This document shows, one piece after another, positions 35,122-43,653 of a DNA stretch of 64,000 nt. The position numbers and the translations under genes are program-made. The stretch's first letter is position 1, and every line of letters begins with the position of its first letter. The DNA is from an uncultured Poribacteria bacterium (GTDB taxonomy: Bacteria > Poribacteria > WGA-4E > PCPOR2b): NCBI GenBank assembly GCA_958296125.1, contig OY282444.1:248001-312000 (forward strand), written 5' to 3'. The notes beneath the pieces are model-generated. The model was not told the DNA's origin, did not search any database, and saw nothing but the letters and a program-made list of their open reading frames with translations.

Positions 35122-35925
35122 CTACCGATCTTTGATTACGTCGCTCATAGGAAGGCGAATGCGCTGGATGGAGAGTGCCTTACCGGTCTCATCATCCAAC
35201 TCCAGAATAACCCCACAGAGGATGATGTTGCTGCTCGCAACCTGATAGCGGCGGGGCAGCATGGTCCGAAAGCGCGCCAGCACCTCCTCCTTTTTCATGC
35301 CAATCACCGAGTCGTGGGGCCCTGTCATCCCAACATCCGTGATGTAGGCGGTGCCTTGCGGGAGAATCTGTTCGTCGGCTGTCTGAACATGGGTATGTGT
35401 GCCAACGACAGCACTCACTTTTCCGTCCGTATACCACCCCATCGCAATCTTCTCCGCTGTCGCTTCTGCGTGGAAATCGAGAAGAATAAAGCGGGCCCGC
35501 GCTTGGATTTGTGGGAAGATGGCATCGAAGGTGTGAAACGGGTTTTCGTAGTTGTCCATGTAAAGTTGTCCTGCGATATTCACCACACCGATCCGCGTCC
35601 CTGAAGCTGCCGTAGTGATGACCCAGCCACGGCCCGGTGTACCTTTCGGAAAATTCGCAGGGCGGATCAGGTTCGGCTCAGTATCAATGAACCTAAAGAT
35701 TTCACGATTATCCCAGACATGGTTTCCGGTCGTTACGACATCAACCCCCAAATCTAGGATTTCGTCGAGCACCGATCGGGTCAGTCCTTTGCCACCGGCG
35801 GCGTTTTCCCCATTGACGATTATTGCATCGACCCCACCTGCGTTTTCAATCAGATATGGAAGGAGGGTCGCAACAGCCTTCCGCCCGGGGGACCCAACGA
35901 TGTCTCCAATAAATAGAAGTTTCAA
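35122..35925 (-). CDS. ymdB: YmdB-family metallophosphoesterase
   Basis: The 267-residue protein matches the YmdB/TIGR00282 phosphodiesterases, which cleave 2',3'-cyclic nucleotides and affect biofilm and sporulation decisions in Bacillus. Metal ligands appear in FIGDIVGSPGR, VNGENAAGGKGL, TTGNHVWD, DFHAEATAEK, VGTHTHVQTAD and YITDVGMTGPHDSVIG. It sits in the xse-dxs operon. The physiological target here is unknown. Confidence 0.93.
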   Translation of the reverse strand: MKLLFIGDIVGSPGRKAVATLLPYLIENAGGVDAIIVNGENAAGGKGLTRSVLDEILDLGVDVVTTGNHVWDNREIFRFIDTEPNLIRPANFPKGTPGRGWVITTAASGTRIGVVNIAGQLYMDNYENPFHTFDAIFPQIQARARFILLDFHAEATAEKIAMGWYTDGKVSAVVGTHTHVQTADEQILPQGTAYITDVGMTGPHDSVIGMKKEEVLARFRTMLPRRYQVASSNIILCGVILELDDETGKALSIQRIRLPMSDVIKDR

Positions 35926-35951
35926 TATTGCCTCTCAATCGAAGCGCGCAA

Positions 35952-35974
35952 GCCCTGAACGACACGCTCAGGGC
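35952..35974. repeat. Hairpin in the pyrE-ymdB gap
   Basis: GCCCTGA and TCAGGGC form a 7-bp stem with a nine-base loop just upstream of the ymdB-like gene. No T run; probably an intergenic palindromic repeat. The remaining 160 bases of the gap show no gene. Confidence 0.4.
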
Positions 35975-36134
35975 CTGGAACGCTTTCATCAATATTAATG
36001 TTAAGATAGCAAGGTCCGGGGTCCGGATGCTGTGCAATTACCGAGCCATGCTCGACACCGATCCGCCGGTTAGCATATCCTCTAAAAATATCTCTAAATT
36101 CTCCTCAATCATGATGGGTTTCACGCACTCGTTG

Positions 36135-36665
36135 CTAATCCTGCGCCCATCGCTCAAATTCCTCTAACGTAAAAACCGAAGTCAGTGAACACCCAATCTC
36201 CGCCAGATTTTCACGGCCACCACTCTCCCGATCAACGACGCACAAGGCATGCTCAATCTTTAGCCCAAGTTCCCGCATTTGGCAGACCGATGTCCGGATT
36301 TGTCCAGCGGTTGTGACCACATCTTCTATCACCAATGTCGTTTCACCCGCTTGAAATCCACCCTCTACCAAATTGCAGGTGCCATAGGTTTTGGCTTCTT
36401 TGCGGACATATAGACACGGTTTCCCTGTTTCAAAGGAAAGTCCAGTCGCCAGCGGAATACCTCCCAACTCTAAACCGGCGAGTTTGTCGAAAGAGGGGGG
36501 TAACAGTTTCTGCAACTCAGCTACAATGGCGCGCAACAGGACCGGATCACTTTCAAAACGGTATTTGTCCCAATAGAACGAACTGGTTTTTCCAGACCGC
36601 AGCTTGAATTGTCCGGTCAAGTATGAAACGGCTTTAATCTGTTTTGCAAGATCTCTTTTGTCCAT
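36135..36665 (-). CDS. pyrE: Orotate phosphoribosyltransferase
   Basis: PyrE makes orotidine 5'-phosphate from orotate and PRPP in pyrimidine synthesis. The PRPP loop VIEDVVTTAGQIRTS is canonical, preceded by LAGLELGGIPLAT and LYVRKEAKTYGT. Length (176 residues) is at the short end of the family. First of the run that continues with the ymdB-like gene and xseA. Confidence 0.94.
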   Translation of the reverse strand: MDKRDLAKQIKAVSYLTGQFKLRSGKTSSFYWDKYRFESDPVLLRAIVAELQKLLPPSFDKLAGLELGGIPLATGLSFETGKPCLYVRKEAKTYGTCNLVEGGFQAGETTLVIEDVVTTAGQIRTSVCQMRELGLKIEHALCVVDRESGGRENLAEIGCSLTSVFTLEEFERWAQD

Positions 36666-36727
36666 AAGGTTCCTTTACTGAGCATGTGTGGCTTTCCAGA
36701 AAACCAGAAAACCAGAAAAGAAGGTGG

Positions 36728-36758
36728 AGTAAATGGGCAAACCTGCAACCCATTTACT
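36728..36758 (-). terminator. Possible terminator hairpin behind the sugar-isomerase gene
   Basis: A perfect 10-bp stem (AGTAAATGGG with CCCATTTACT) and an 11-base loop lie 12 bases after the isomerase stop. On the minus strand it is followed by CCACCTTCTTTTC rather than a clean T run, so termination may be weak. Confidence 0.45.
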
Positions 36759-36769
36759 CATGACTGGAT

Positions 36770-37669
36770 TCACCCCTCTAACTCTGCCGCCACCGATTTC
36801 ACATAAGCGACGCTTTTTCCATCACCATGGAATTGATCGCCGAGACGCATGCCTTCGATGGCAAGATAACCGCTGTAGCCTGCATCCAACATCGCTGAGA
36901 TTGCAAATCGGTAGTCAATGTCTCCATCAGGAATCGGGGCTTGCAATAGGATTGACTTTTCAAGGTCAGGGATATGGACGCTATTCAGATTCTTACAGTG
37001 CCAATAATTGCAATGGGGCGCGAGCACAGCGATGGCATCTTCACAAGATTCCTCTGGGATGTCATAAGTCCAGTAGATGTTACCGAGATCAGGGTTGATG
37101 CCGACGTTGGGTTGATCGATGAGCTCCAGCAGGTGCAACGCAGACCAACTGTTATCAACAATCGTGTGCTGATGGATCTCGATCGAAATCTCTAACCCCT
37201 GATCGGCTGCCACTTTCGCAGCCTCAGAGAGCCCTCGGGCGGTGCGTTCATAATCCTCTTCTCTCGCAGTCTGGCTAGCCCCTTGGGATATCCGCTCCCC
37301 TCGATAGGTGCCGTCACCCCGCGGATCTGGGGACGGGCTTCCGCCAACGGTTGAATTGACAACCCCGGCACCGATCTGTGCAGCAAAGTGGATAATTCCC
37401 TCCCACTGCTGATTCGCTCTCGAAGCGGTGCGTGGATCTGTAAAGCCGCCGCCGCCGCGTATGGCGACACACGGCATGCCGGCATCTTCAAGCTCTGCTC
37501 GGAGGGATGCGACATCCGGCTGATCCAGCACGCTGGGGCCCAACTCAATGCCATCAAAACCAATCGCTTTCGCTTTTTTCAAAAACGCGCTACGGTGTTC
37601 CTTCGATCCGATACCTCCGTCTTGATGCGGGTACAATACCCCTCGACGAAACGCATAAGCGACTTTCAT
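36770..37669 (-). CDS. Sugar phosphate isomerase/epimerase (xylose isomerase-like TIM barrel)
   Basis: The 299-residue TIM barrel belongs to the AP endonuclease 2/xylose-isomerase-like family. Metal-site segments are GLEISIEIHQHTIVDNSW (Glu, His), NVGINPDLGNIYW (Asp), HCNYWHCKNLNS (His) and GYLAIEGMRLGD (Glu). Members isomerise or epimerise keto-sugars and inositol derivatives; the substrate is not determinable. GAGGTGA lies seven bases before the ATG. Confidence 0.88.
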   Translation of the reverse strand: MKVAYAFRRGVLYPHQDGGIGSKEHRSAFLKKAKAIGFDGIELGPSVLDQPDVASLRAELEDAGMPCVAIRGGGGFTDPRTASRANQQWEGIIHFAAQIGAGVVNSTVGGSPSPDPRGDGTYRGERISQGASQTAREEDYERTARGLSEAAKVAADQGLEISIEIHQHTIVDNSWSALHLLELIDQPNVGINPDLGNIYWTYDIPEESCEDAIAVLAPHCNYWHCKNLNSVHIPDLEKSILLQAPIPDGDIDYRFAISAMLDAGYSGYLAIEGMRLGDQFHGDGKSVAYVKSVAAELEG

Positions 37670-37724
37670 TGAATCACCTCATAAGAAAATTTGCACCGGA
37701 GCAAACTGTTATCTATCTGCCCCT

Positions 37725-37753
37725 TTGCATCCTTTACCAAAAACTGATATAAT
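37725..37753 (+). promoter_or_regulatory. Possible promoter upstream of the M81 gene
   Basis: TTGCAT (37725-37730), 17 bases, perfect TATAAT (37748-37753). It lies about 230 bases ahead of the M81 ATG. The leader between contains a degenerate hairpin and the GGGAGTATGTCA motif (37952-37963), perhaps an old element insertion. Confidence 0.45.
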
Positions 37754-37983
37754 ATCTGCTTAGACGCAACCAACTGATGAACGTATCAATGATAGCATAG
37801 ATGATAGGGAAATTCAATCGCAATTTATCATATCTTGCTGACAAGACCCCGCAGCCCAAACCTTTTGGTGATCTCGACATGCCTTAGGTTTCGACCTGTC
37901 GAGAGGCGAGAGAGGGGATGGAATCAGTCCAACCCCGTTAATTATAGGTTTGGGAGTATGTCAATACAGAGAAGGAAAAGGTT

Positions 37984-39456
37984 ATGGCAACCATCGCAAT
38001 TGGGGGCATCATGCACGAGTCCAACACGTTCAATAACGTGCCGACAGATCGTGCAGCATTTGAGTCTGGGTGTCTGATCTTCGATAATGACATCCTTGAT
38101 ATTTGGGGAGAATCCCATCATGAGATTGGCGGTTTTATCGAAGGCGCATCAGCATACGACTGTGACTTACACCCAACCTTGATGGCTTCAGCAACGCCTG
38201 CGGGCAGAGTGACCGATGCGGTTTTTAACGAAATCGTCACTGAACTCATCCAGCGCATTCAGTCACTACCAAATCTGGATGGGGTATTACTTGCGCTGCA
38301 CGGTGCAATGGTCGTTGAAAGCTATCCTGATGGCGATGGCGAGGTACTGCGCCGGATGCGCCGGGTGTTGGGAGCGGATTTTCCCATCGTCACCACGCTC
38401 GACCATCACACGAATGTCTCCGAGCAGATGGTCGCGGAATCAACAGCGTTGGTCATCTACAAAACGAATCCACACATCGATCAGCGGCAGCGAGGCCTCC
38501 AAGCCGTAGAGATTCTGATGCGCGCGATTCGTGGAGAGATTCAGCCCACGCAAGCCCTCGCCAAGCCGCCGATGATTTTCAACATTCTGCATCAATATAC
38601 CAGCGTCGATCCGATGCGCTCGATTCTTCGAGAAGCGGCACAGCTAGAAAGCAAACCTAACGTGCTCGCGGCAAACGTTGCGGCAGGCTATCCGTATGCC
38701 GATGTCCATGAAATCGGGCCCGCCTCTGTTGTTGTGACTGATGGCGATTCACAACTCGCACAAATCGAAGCGGAGCGGTTATCGAAAATGCTGTGGAATG
38801 TGCGCGATCAGTTAGACATCAACCTCCCAGATGCAGCAGCGGCGGTTGCACAGGCAATACAGAGCGAGGCACACCCTGTTATACTGGTCGAGATGGGAGA
38901 TAACATCGGGGGTGGTTCGCCGGGAGATAGCACATTCATTTTGAGTGAATTGCTACGGCAGAAAGCGGACGGGTTCGTCTGTATCCTCTACGCACCGCAG
39001 GAGGTGGCGGCGTGTATTCGGGCAGGTGTTCGCGAGGATGTCAATCTGACGGTCGGCGGGAAATCGGACGACCAACACGGCTCGCCGGTCCCAATCCGTG
39101 GGCGGATCCGCCTCATCCACAACGGTTATTACGAAGAAACAGAGCCGCGGCACGGCGGGCAACGATACCAAGATCAAGGGGTCACAGCGGTTGTGGAAAT
39201 TGAAGAAAAGAACCTAATAGTATTAACCAGCAAACGTCAGGTGCCATTTAGCCTGCATCAACTCCTTAGTTTGGGGATTGATCCACGGCAGATGAAGCAC
39301 ATCGTTGTCAAGGCTGCCATTGCCTATCGTGCAGCCTATGAGCCTATTGCAGGGAAGCTGATTGAAGTTGACACCCCTGGACTGACGGCGGTGAATCCGC
39401 TGCATTTTACGTATCAGAACGTGCGAAAGCCAATCTTTCCGTTGGACTCAATTTAA
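37984..39456 (+). CDS. M81 family metallopeptidase (MlrC-like)
   Basis: The 490-residue protein matches the microcystinase C (MlrC) family. The opening is IGGIMHESNTFNNVPTD (metal-binding His/Glu), followed by LLALHGAMV, TLDHHTNVSEQM and YKTNPHIDQRQRG. The C-terminal MlrC domain has LVEMGDNIGGGSPGDST. Characterised members hydrolyse linearised microcystin peptides, but most homologues have unknown small-peptide or amide substrates. AAGGAAAAGG precedes the ATG. It is followed by the inositol-phosphate synthase gene after 114 bases. Confidence 0.9.
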   Translation: MATIAIGGIMHESNTFNNVPTDRAAFESGCLIFDNDILDIWGESHHEIGGFIEGASAYDCDLHPTLMASATPAGRVTDAVFNEIVTELIQRIQSLPNLDGVLLALHGAMVVESYPDGDGEVLRRMRRVLGADFPIVTTLDHHTNVSEQMVAESTALVIYKTNPHIDQRQRGLQAVEILMRAIRGEIQPTQALAKPPMIFNILHQYTSVDPMRSILREAAQLESKPNVLAANVAAGYPYADVHEIGPASVVVTDGDSQLAQIEAERLSKMLWNVRDQLDINLPDAAAAVAQAIQSEAHPVILVEMGDNIGGGSPGDSTFILSELLRQKADGFVCILYAPQEVAACIRAGVREDVNLTVGGKSDDQHGSPVPIRGRIRLIHNGYYEETEPRHGGQRYQDQGVTAVVEIEEKNLIVLTSKRQVPFSLHQLLSLGIDPRQMKHIVVKAAIAYRAAYEPIAGKLIEVDTPGLTAVNPLHFTYQNVRKPIFPLDSI

Positions 39457-39508
39457 CGTCCAACCTGATTCCACCAAAATACACATGGAAATTTATACCC
39501 ACAGAATG

Positions 39509-39556
39509 TTATAATCAACTAAATTAATGATGTGTTGATTATAAGGTTGATTATAA
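39509..39556 (+). promoter_or_regulatory. Operator-like repeats ahead of inositol-phosphate synthase
   Basis: TTATAATCAAC (39509-39519) is followed by its exact complement GTTGATTATAA (39534-39544) and a second direct copy of that complement (39546-39556). The first copy contains TATAAT (39510-39515). Three 11-bp half-sites ending 10 bases before the Shine-Dalgarno suggest a repressor binding site on the leader or promoter. Confidence 0.5.
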
Positions 39557-39570
39557 GGAGAATAACCAAA

Positions 39571-40641
39571 ATGTCTGAAATTCGAGTTGCAATTGTTGGT
39601 ATCGGAAATTGTGCTTCTTCTTTGATTCAAGGTATTGAATACTATCGAGATACCCAAGAAAACGAGTTCGTTCCCGGCCTGATGCACGTTAAACTCGGTC
39701 CCTACCATGTCCGTGATGTCAAAGTTGTTGCAGCTTTTGATGTGGATAAGAACAAAGTTGGGCTTGATGTCGCCGATGCAATTTTTGCCGAAATTAATAA
39801 CACCATAAAATTCTCGGATGTGCCGAAGACCGGCGTAATTGTCCAGCGTGGAGTCACGATGGATGGGTTTGCCAAATACTACCATGAGACGGTCGATGAA
39901 TCGCCGGCTGAAGTCGTTGATGTGGCTGATGTTCTGCGCGAGAGTCAAGCCGATATACTCATCAACTACCTACCTGTCGGCAGCGAGGAAGCAACGAAAT
40001 GGTATATGGCGCAGGCGTTGGACACCGGTTGTGCTGTCGTGAATTGTATGCCCGTATTCATCGCGAAAAACGATGAATGGCGCGCAAAGTTTGAAGCGGC
40101 GGGCCTGCCCATCGTTGGGGATGATATTAAGGCGCAATTCGGGGCGACCATCATTCACCGTGCACTGGCCAAACTGATGAGTGACCGCGGCGTGAAACTT
40201 GAACGCACCTCTCAACTGAACGTTGGCGGGAATATGGACTTCAAAAACATGCTGGAAAAAGAGCGGCTGGAATCCAAACGCATCTCCAAGACGGATGCGG
40301 TTGTTTCGCAACTCAACCATGAGATTGCACCGAAAAACGTCTATATCGGGCCCAGCGATTACGTGCCTTTCCTCGAAGATCGGAAGTGGTGTTATCTCTA
40401 TCTCGAAGGGACGGAATTCGGCGATATTCCTGTCCGGGCTGAAGTCAAATTGGAGGTATGGGATTCGCCCAATTCCGCGGGCGTCGCGATCGACGCGATT
40501 CGTTGTTGCAAAATCGCGCAAGACCGGGGTGTCAGCGGTGCACTCTATGGTCCAAGTGCCTATTTCATGAAGTCGCCACCGCGTCAGTATGCTGACACCG
40601 AAGCCTTGGCCATGGTGGAAGATTTTATCGGTGGCCGGTAA
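39571..40641 (+). CDS. Myo-inositol-1-phosphate synthase
   Basis: This enzyme converts glucose-6-phosphate to inositol-3-phosphate with tightly bound NAD. The 356 residues begin [18 protein letters not shown] (Rossmann motif). They include [15 protein letters not shown], the active-site stretch [18 protein letters not shown] and LNVGGNMDF, as in the archaeal/actinobacterial type of the family. Start at 39571 follows AAGGAGAAT; an upstream in-frame ATG at 39532 lies in the operator repeat. A terminator follows. Confidence 0.95.
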   Translation: MSEIRVAIVGIGNCASSLIQGIEYYRDTQENEFVPGLMHVKLGPYHVRDVKVVAAFDVDKNKVGLDVADAIFAEINNTIKFSDVPKTGVIVQRGVTMDGFAKYYHETVDESPAEVVDVADVLRESQADILINYLPVGSEEATKWYMAQALDTGCAVVNCMPVFIAKNDEWRAKFEAAGLPIVGDDIKAQFGATIIHRALAKLMSDRGVKLERTSQLNVGGNMDFKNMLEKERLESKRISKTDAVVSQLNHEIAPKNVYIGPSDYVPFLEDRKWCYLYLEGTEFGDIPVRAEVKLEVWDSPNSAGVAIDAIRCCKIAQDRGVSGALYGPSAYFMKSPPRQYADTEALAMVEDFIGGR

Positions 40642-40673
40642 GGCGTTGGGTCAAAGACTTGCAATCAAATCCG

Positions 40674-40718
40674 TGGGAAAGCATAGCCATATTTTTGCTT
40701 TCCCATTTTTATTTTTTT
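40674..40718 (+). terminator. Terminator behind inositol-phosphate synthase
   Basis: A perfect 10-bp stem (TGGGAAAGCA with TGCTTTCCCA), a 12-base loop and a T-rich tail (TTTTTATTTTTTT). Confidence 0.88.
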
Positions 40719-40734
40719 GGTAAAGGAGTACGAA

Positions 40735-41085
40735 ATGTCACATTTTCGCGCCATTCACACGATTGAACTAAAGCCGGATGTTGAACGCGAACAGTTTGAG
40801 GATTTCATGCTGCGTCAATTTCTGCCCACGATTCGTGCGCTTCCTAACTGTCTTAACGTCGAGTTGCTCAGAGGTTACCAGGGAGCCCTCGTCGGTGTCG
40901 CGCAATCCGAACACGATTATGTCTGGATGACGCTCTGGGAAAGCGTGGAAGCGAATAACGCGGTCTGGTCGAAAGCAGACATCCATCACACGCCGGACGA
41001 GATATTGGAAATTAACGCCAAACTCCACCATTATGCGGCGAACTATTCGCTGATCGGCGGATTTACAGTCGAAGCGACAGTTTGA
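40735..41085 (+). CDS. Small dimeric alpha/beta-barrel-like protein, unknown function
   Basis: The 116-residue protein looks like an antibiotic-biosynthesis-monooxygenase or NIPSNAP-type ferredoxin-like fold. An opening strand HFRAIHTIELKP is followed by an amphipathic helix, NVELLRGYQ and a second strand-helix unit with YVWMTLWESVEANNAVW. No catalytic residue can be named. AAGGAG lies six bases before the ATG. It sits between the synthase terminator and a promoter for the epimerase genes. Confidence 0.7.
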   Translation: MSHFRAIHTIELKPDVEREQFEDFMLRQFLPTIRALPNCLNVELLRGYQGALVGVAQSEHDYVWMTLWESVEANNAVWSKADIHHTPDEILEINAKLHHYAANYSLIGGFTVEATV

Positions 41086-41111
41086 AACACGAGTCCACAG
41101 TGAGATTTTGT

Positions 41112-41141
41112 TTGCCCCCAGATTTAATCTTGTGATATATT
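41112..41141 (+). promoter_or_regulatory. Possible promoter of the epimerase-glycerophosphodiesterase operon
   Basis: TTGCCC (41112-41117), 18 bases, TATATT (41136-41141), about 100 bases upstream of the first epimerase ATG. Confidence 0.4.
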
Positions 41142-41239
41142 GAACCTGCTTTTATCATCATCAGTGCTCCTCAAACCCGCTCGATTCAACGGGAGCCTTT
41201 GTGGAGTGCTGGTCTCATTTACCTGTTGGAGATCTCAAT

Positions 41240-41944
41240 ATGAATATTCTTATTACCTCAGCCGCTTCTGATTTAGCGCAAGGGTTAGCCAACGCATTGT
41301 CCGGTGAGCATCAGATTCGTTTGACAGATCTGATCGATGTCGAAGCTGACTTTGAGTTCGTGCGTTGCGACCTTGGGCATGATGAGGCAACCAACAAACT
41401 CGTTCAGGGAATAGATGCCATTGTGCATCTGGCACAGCTGCCGCCTTCCGTTCTTTCGGAATCGAACCAACCAGAAAACCGAGAGATTGACTTCCAGACA
41501 CGCTGCACCTACAATCTCCTGATGGGAGCCTCTGAAGAAAAAGTTGCCCGCGCAATCTATGCAAGCACCCTTCACCTCTTCGATTCGCATGATGAAGATT
41601 GGACGGTCACCGAAGTGTGGCGTCCGTGTCCAACAACGGACGCGTCAATTTTATCAAAGTATCTCGGCGAGTTTACCTGTCGAGAATTTGCCCGCGAAGG
41701 ACGCATGAGTGTCGCCTGTCTCCGACTCGGCACATTGGTTACAGCAGCGGCAGCGGCAAATCAACCGTTTGACTCGACATGGCTTGAGATGAACGATGCG
41801 ATCCACGCCTTTGAATGTGCCCTCACCTCTGCTAGCGAAAGAAGGTGGGAAATCTATCACATTCAGTCAGAATTTCCAAATTCGCGCTTTTTCATCAACA
41901 AGGCAAAAACATCGCTCGAATTTAACCCACAATTTTCGATTTAG
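41240..41944 (+). CDS. NAD-dependent epimerase/dehydratase-like protein
   Basis: A 234-residue extended short-chain dehydrogenase-like protein. The N-terminal MNILITSAASDLAQGLANAL lacks the usual GxxGxxG glycines. VRCDLGHD (adenine-binding Asp region), GIDAIVHLAQLP and a Lys at SILSKYLGEF (the YxxxK position has S-K-Y) are visible. The missing glycines and Tyr suggest altered cofactor use or loss of catalysis. It is followed 10 bases later by a better-conserved paralogue-like gene, so the two may form a heteromeric pair. Start at 41240 follows GGAG. Confidence 0.7.
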   Translation: MNILITSAASDLAQGLANALSGEHQIRLTDLIDVEADFEFVRCDLGHDEATNKLVQGIDAIVHLAQLPPSVLSESNQPENREIDFQTRCTYNLLMGASEEKVARAIYASTLHLFDSHDEDWTVTEVWRPCPTTDASILSKYLGEFTCREFAREGRMSVACLRLGTLVTAAAAANQPFDSTWLEMNDAIHAFECALTSASERRWEIYHIQSEFPNSRFFINKAKTSLEFNPQFSI

Positions 41945-41954
41945 GAGGTGAAAT

Positions 41955-42686
41955 ATGAAGGTATTGATTTTGGGTGGACACGGTTATCTGGGACCTCATG
42001 TTGAAAAAGCGTTGGCACCATACTACCAACTCCGCATTACGGATATCAAACCGATTGACACGAAACATGAATCGATGCAGGTTGATGTCTCATCCTTGGA
42101 CGATGTCATGCGGGCAGCCGAGGGGATGGATGCAATCATTAACTGCTCCGTCCTTCGGCATGACCGACAGATTGCTTTCGATGTCAGCACACGCGGCTGT
42201 TACAACGCAATGCGAGCGGCCGTCGAACACGGTATCCGAAGGGTCATCAATACGGGCCCGCATTTTACAATCACGGGTCCAACTTACGAGCACTACGATT
42301 ATGAGATAGCCCCGGACGTTCCTCCCCAACCTGGGACAGGTTTGTACCCAATCACAAAAGGGCTCGGACAGGAAATCTGTAAAATCTTCACCGAAAACTA
42401 TGATATTTACGTCCTCTGCTATCTTTTCTACAACTTCCGAAATGACGATGACCCGGCTGAAGGCACAGACTTCACCCCGTTTTCGGTGTCTTGGCGAGAT
42501 GCGGGGGAAGCGTTCCGTCTCGGCTTAGAAATCAACTTCAGCGCACTCCCGTCGCGGTGCGAGGTATTTAGTATCTTCACCGACCTGCCCCATCAACGGT
42601 TCACCAATGACAAGGCAAAGCGCATTCTCGGCTTCGCCCCACGAGACCGGTTTGAAAAGATATGGCATAAGAAACGTGAAGCATGA
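41955..42686 (+). CDS. NAD-dependent epimerase/dehydratase
   Basis: A 243-residue extended short-chain dehydrogenase: VLILGGHGYLGPHVEKAL carries the GxxGxxG nucleotide motif, AEGMDAIINCSVLRHD the central strand, and GLYPITKGLGQEI the Tyr-x-x-x-Lys pair (Y-P-I-T-K). TAGGAGGTGAAAT precedes the ATG. Likely acts on a nucleotide-sugar or polyol; specificity not readable. Its stop overlaps the start of the glycerophosphodiesterase gene by four bases (ATGA). Confidence 0.85.
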   Translation: MKVLILGGHGYLGPHVEKALAPYYQLRITDIKPIDTKHESMQVDVSSLDDVMRAAEGMDAIINCSVLRHDRQIAFDVSTRGCYNAMRAAVEHGIRRVINTGPHFTITGPTYEHYDYEIAPDVPPQPGTGLYPITKGLGQEICKIFTENYDIYVLCYLFYNFRNDDDPAEGTDFTPFSVSWRDAGEAFRLGLEINFSALPSRCEVFSIFTDLPHQRFTNDKAKRILGFAPRDRFEKIWHKKREA

Positions 42687-43441
42687 AAACTGAAATCAAA
42701 ATACTCGCCCATCGCGGTGGACTAGACCGTGCCCCCGAAAATACAATCGCTTCCTTCAGACAAGCGTTTGAGGACGGCGCAGATGCCTTTGAGTGTGATG
42801 TCCGCCTGACCAAAGATCAAGAACCGATTATCATCCATACTGGTTTTAATGAGGACAGTATTCAGGAGGTAACGGGCTGCACATCTCCTTTGAGCGAATT
42901 AAACTGGGGTGATGTCCAAAACCTGAAGGTTCTCGATTCCCCTGAACCTGTAGCGCATCTTGATGAGGTGCTCTCTTTTGTCAGGGAGACTGGATTGCCC
43001 TGCTTCATCGAACCGAAAGAGGGCGCGAAACATCTCATCTCGCTTTTAGTTGAGCGCATCCAGCAATTTAACCTCGTTGATAAAGTCGGTATTCTGACCT
43101 TTTATTCGCGTAAGGAATTGCTGGTCCAAGCAAAACAGATTGCGCCTGACATTCAGACAAGCGCGATTATCATCAACCCAATGGCGGACTTTCTCAAGGC
43201 GACGGAAGCTATTGATGCCAATCGGATTGCCATCGGTTGGAGTCGGATCAATCACTTTCGGCTTTACAACGGCATTACACATTCGTTGATTCGGAAGGTT
43301 AGACACCTCAAAGCGAAAGGCATCGCTGTCGAAGGCGGATTTGTGCGGACCCGGCGCGATGTCAGTTGGCTGTTGCAGCATGAGATTGGTGGACTGTGGA
43401 CGGATGATGTCCCGAAGATTCGAGGCTTTGCGGAAGTGTAG
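42683..43441 (+). CDS. Glycerophosphodiester phosphodiesterase
   Basis: The 252-residue TIM barrel has the GDPD signature HRGGLDRAPENTIASF (first catalytic His), ADAFECDVRLTKD (metal-binding Glu-x-Asp) and EPIIIHTG (second His). The usual HD pair here reads HT, a small departure. GLPCFIEPKEG carries the distal Glu. It hydrolyses glycerophosphodiesters to glycerol-3-phosphate, possibly glycerophosphoinositol given the nearby inositol-phosphate synthase (inference). No signal peptide: cytoplasmic. Confidence 0.9.
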   Translation: MKTEIKILAHRGGLDRAPENTIASFRQAFEDGADAFECDVRLTKDQEPIIIHTGFNEDSIQEVTGCTSPLSELNWGDVQNLKVLDSPEPVAHLDEVLSFVRETGLPCFIEPKEGAKHLISLLVERIQQFNLVDKVGILTFYSRKELLVQAKQIAPDIQTSAIIINPMADFLKATEAIDANRIAIGWSRINHFRLYNGITHSLIRKVRHLKAKGIAVEGGFVRTRRDVSWLLQHEIGGLWTDDVPKIRGFAEV

Positions 43442-43653
43442 GGGCCGGCACAATAATCCGCTGTGTCAGAAGGCACAAGACGTAATACGCCTGTCCCCAA
43501 GCCCATCGACGAGAAACTTTTTCTGACGATTCACGTTTTATTCTTAACTAGAATGAAAACGCCGTGATTTATTCCGTTTTTCCGTGTGACAAATTATGTG
43601 CTCCACTCCCGACGCATAGTTGTCAAATCCACAAAACTTTTTAGGTCAGAGCC

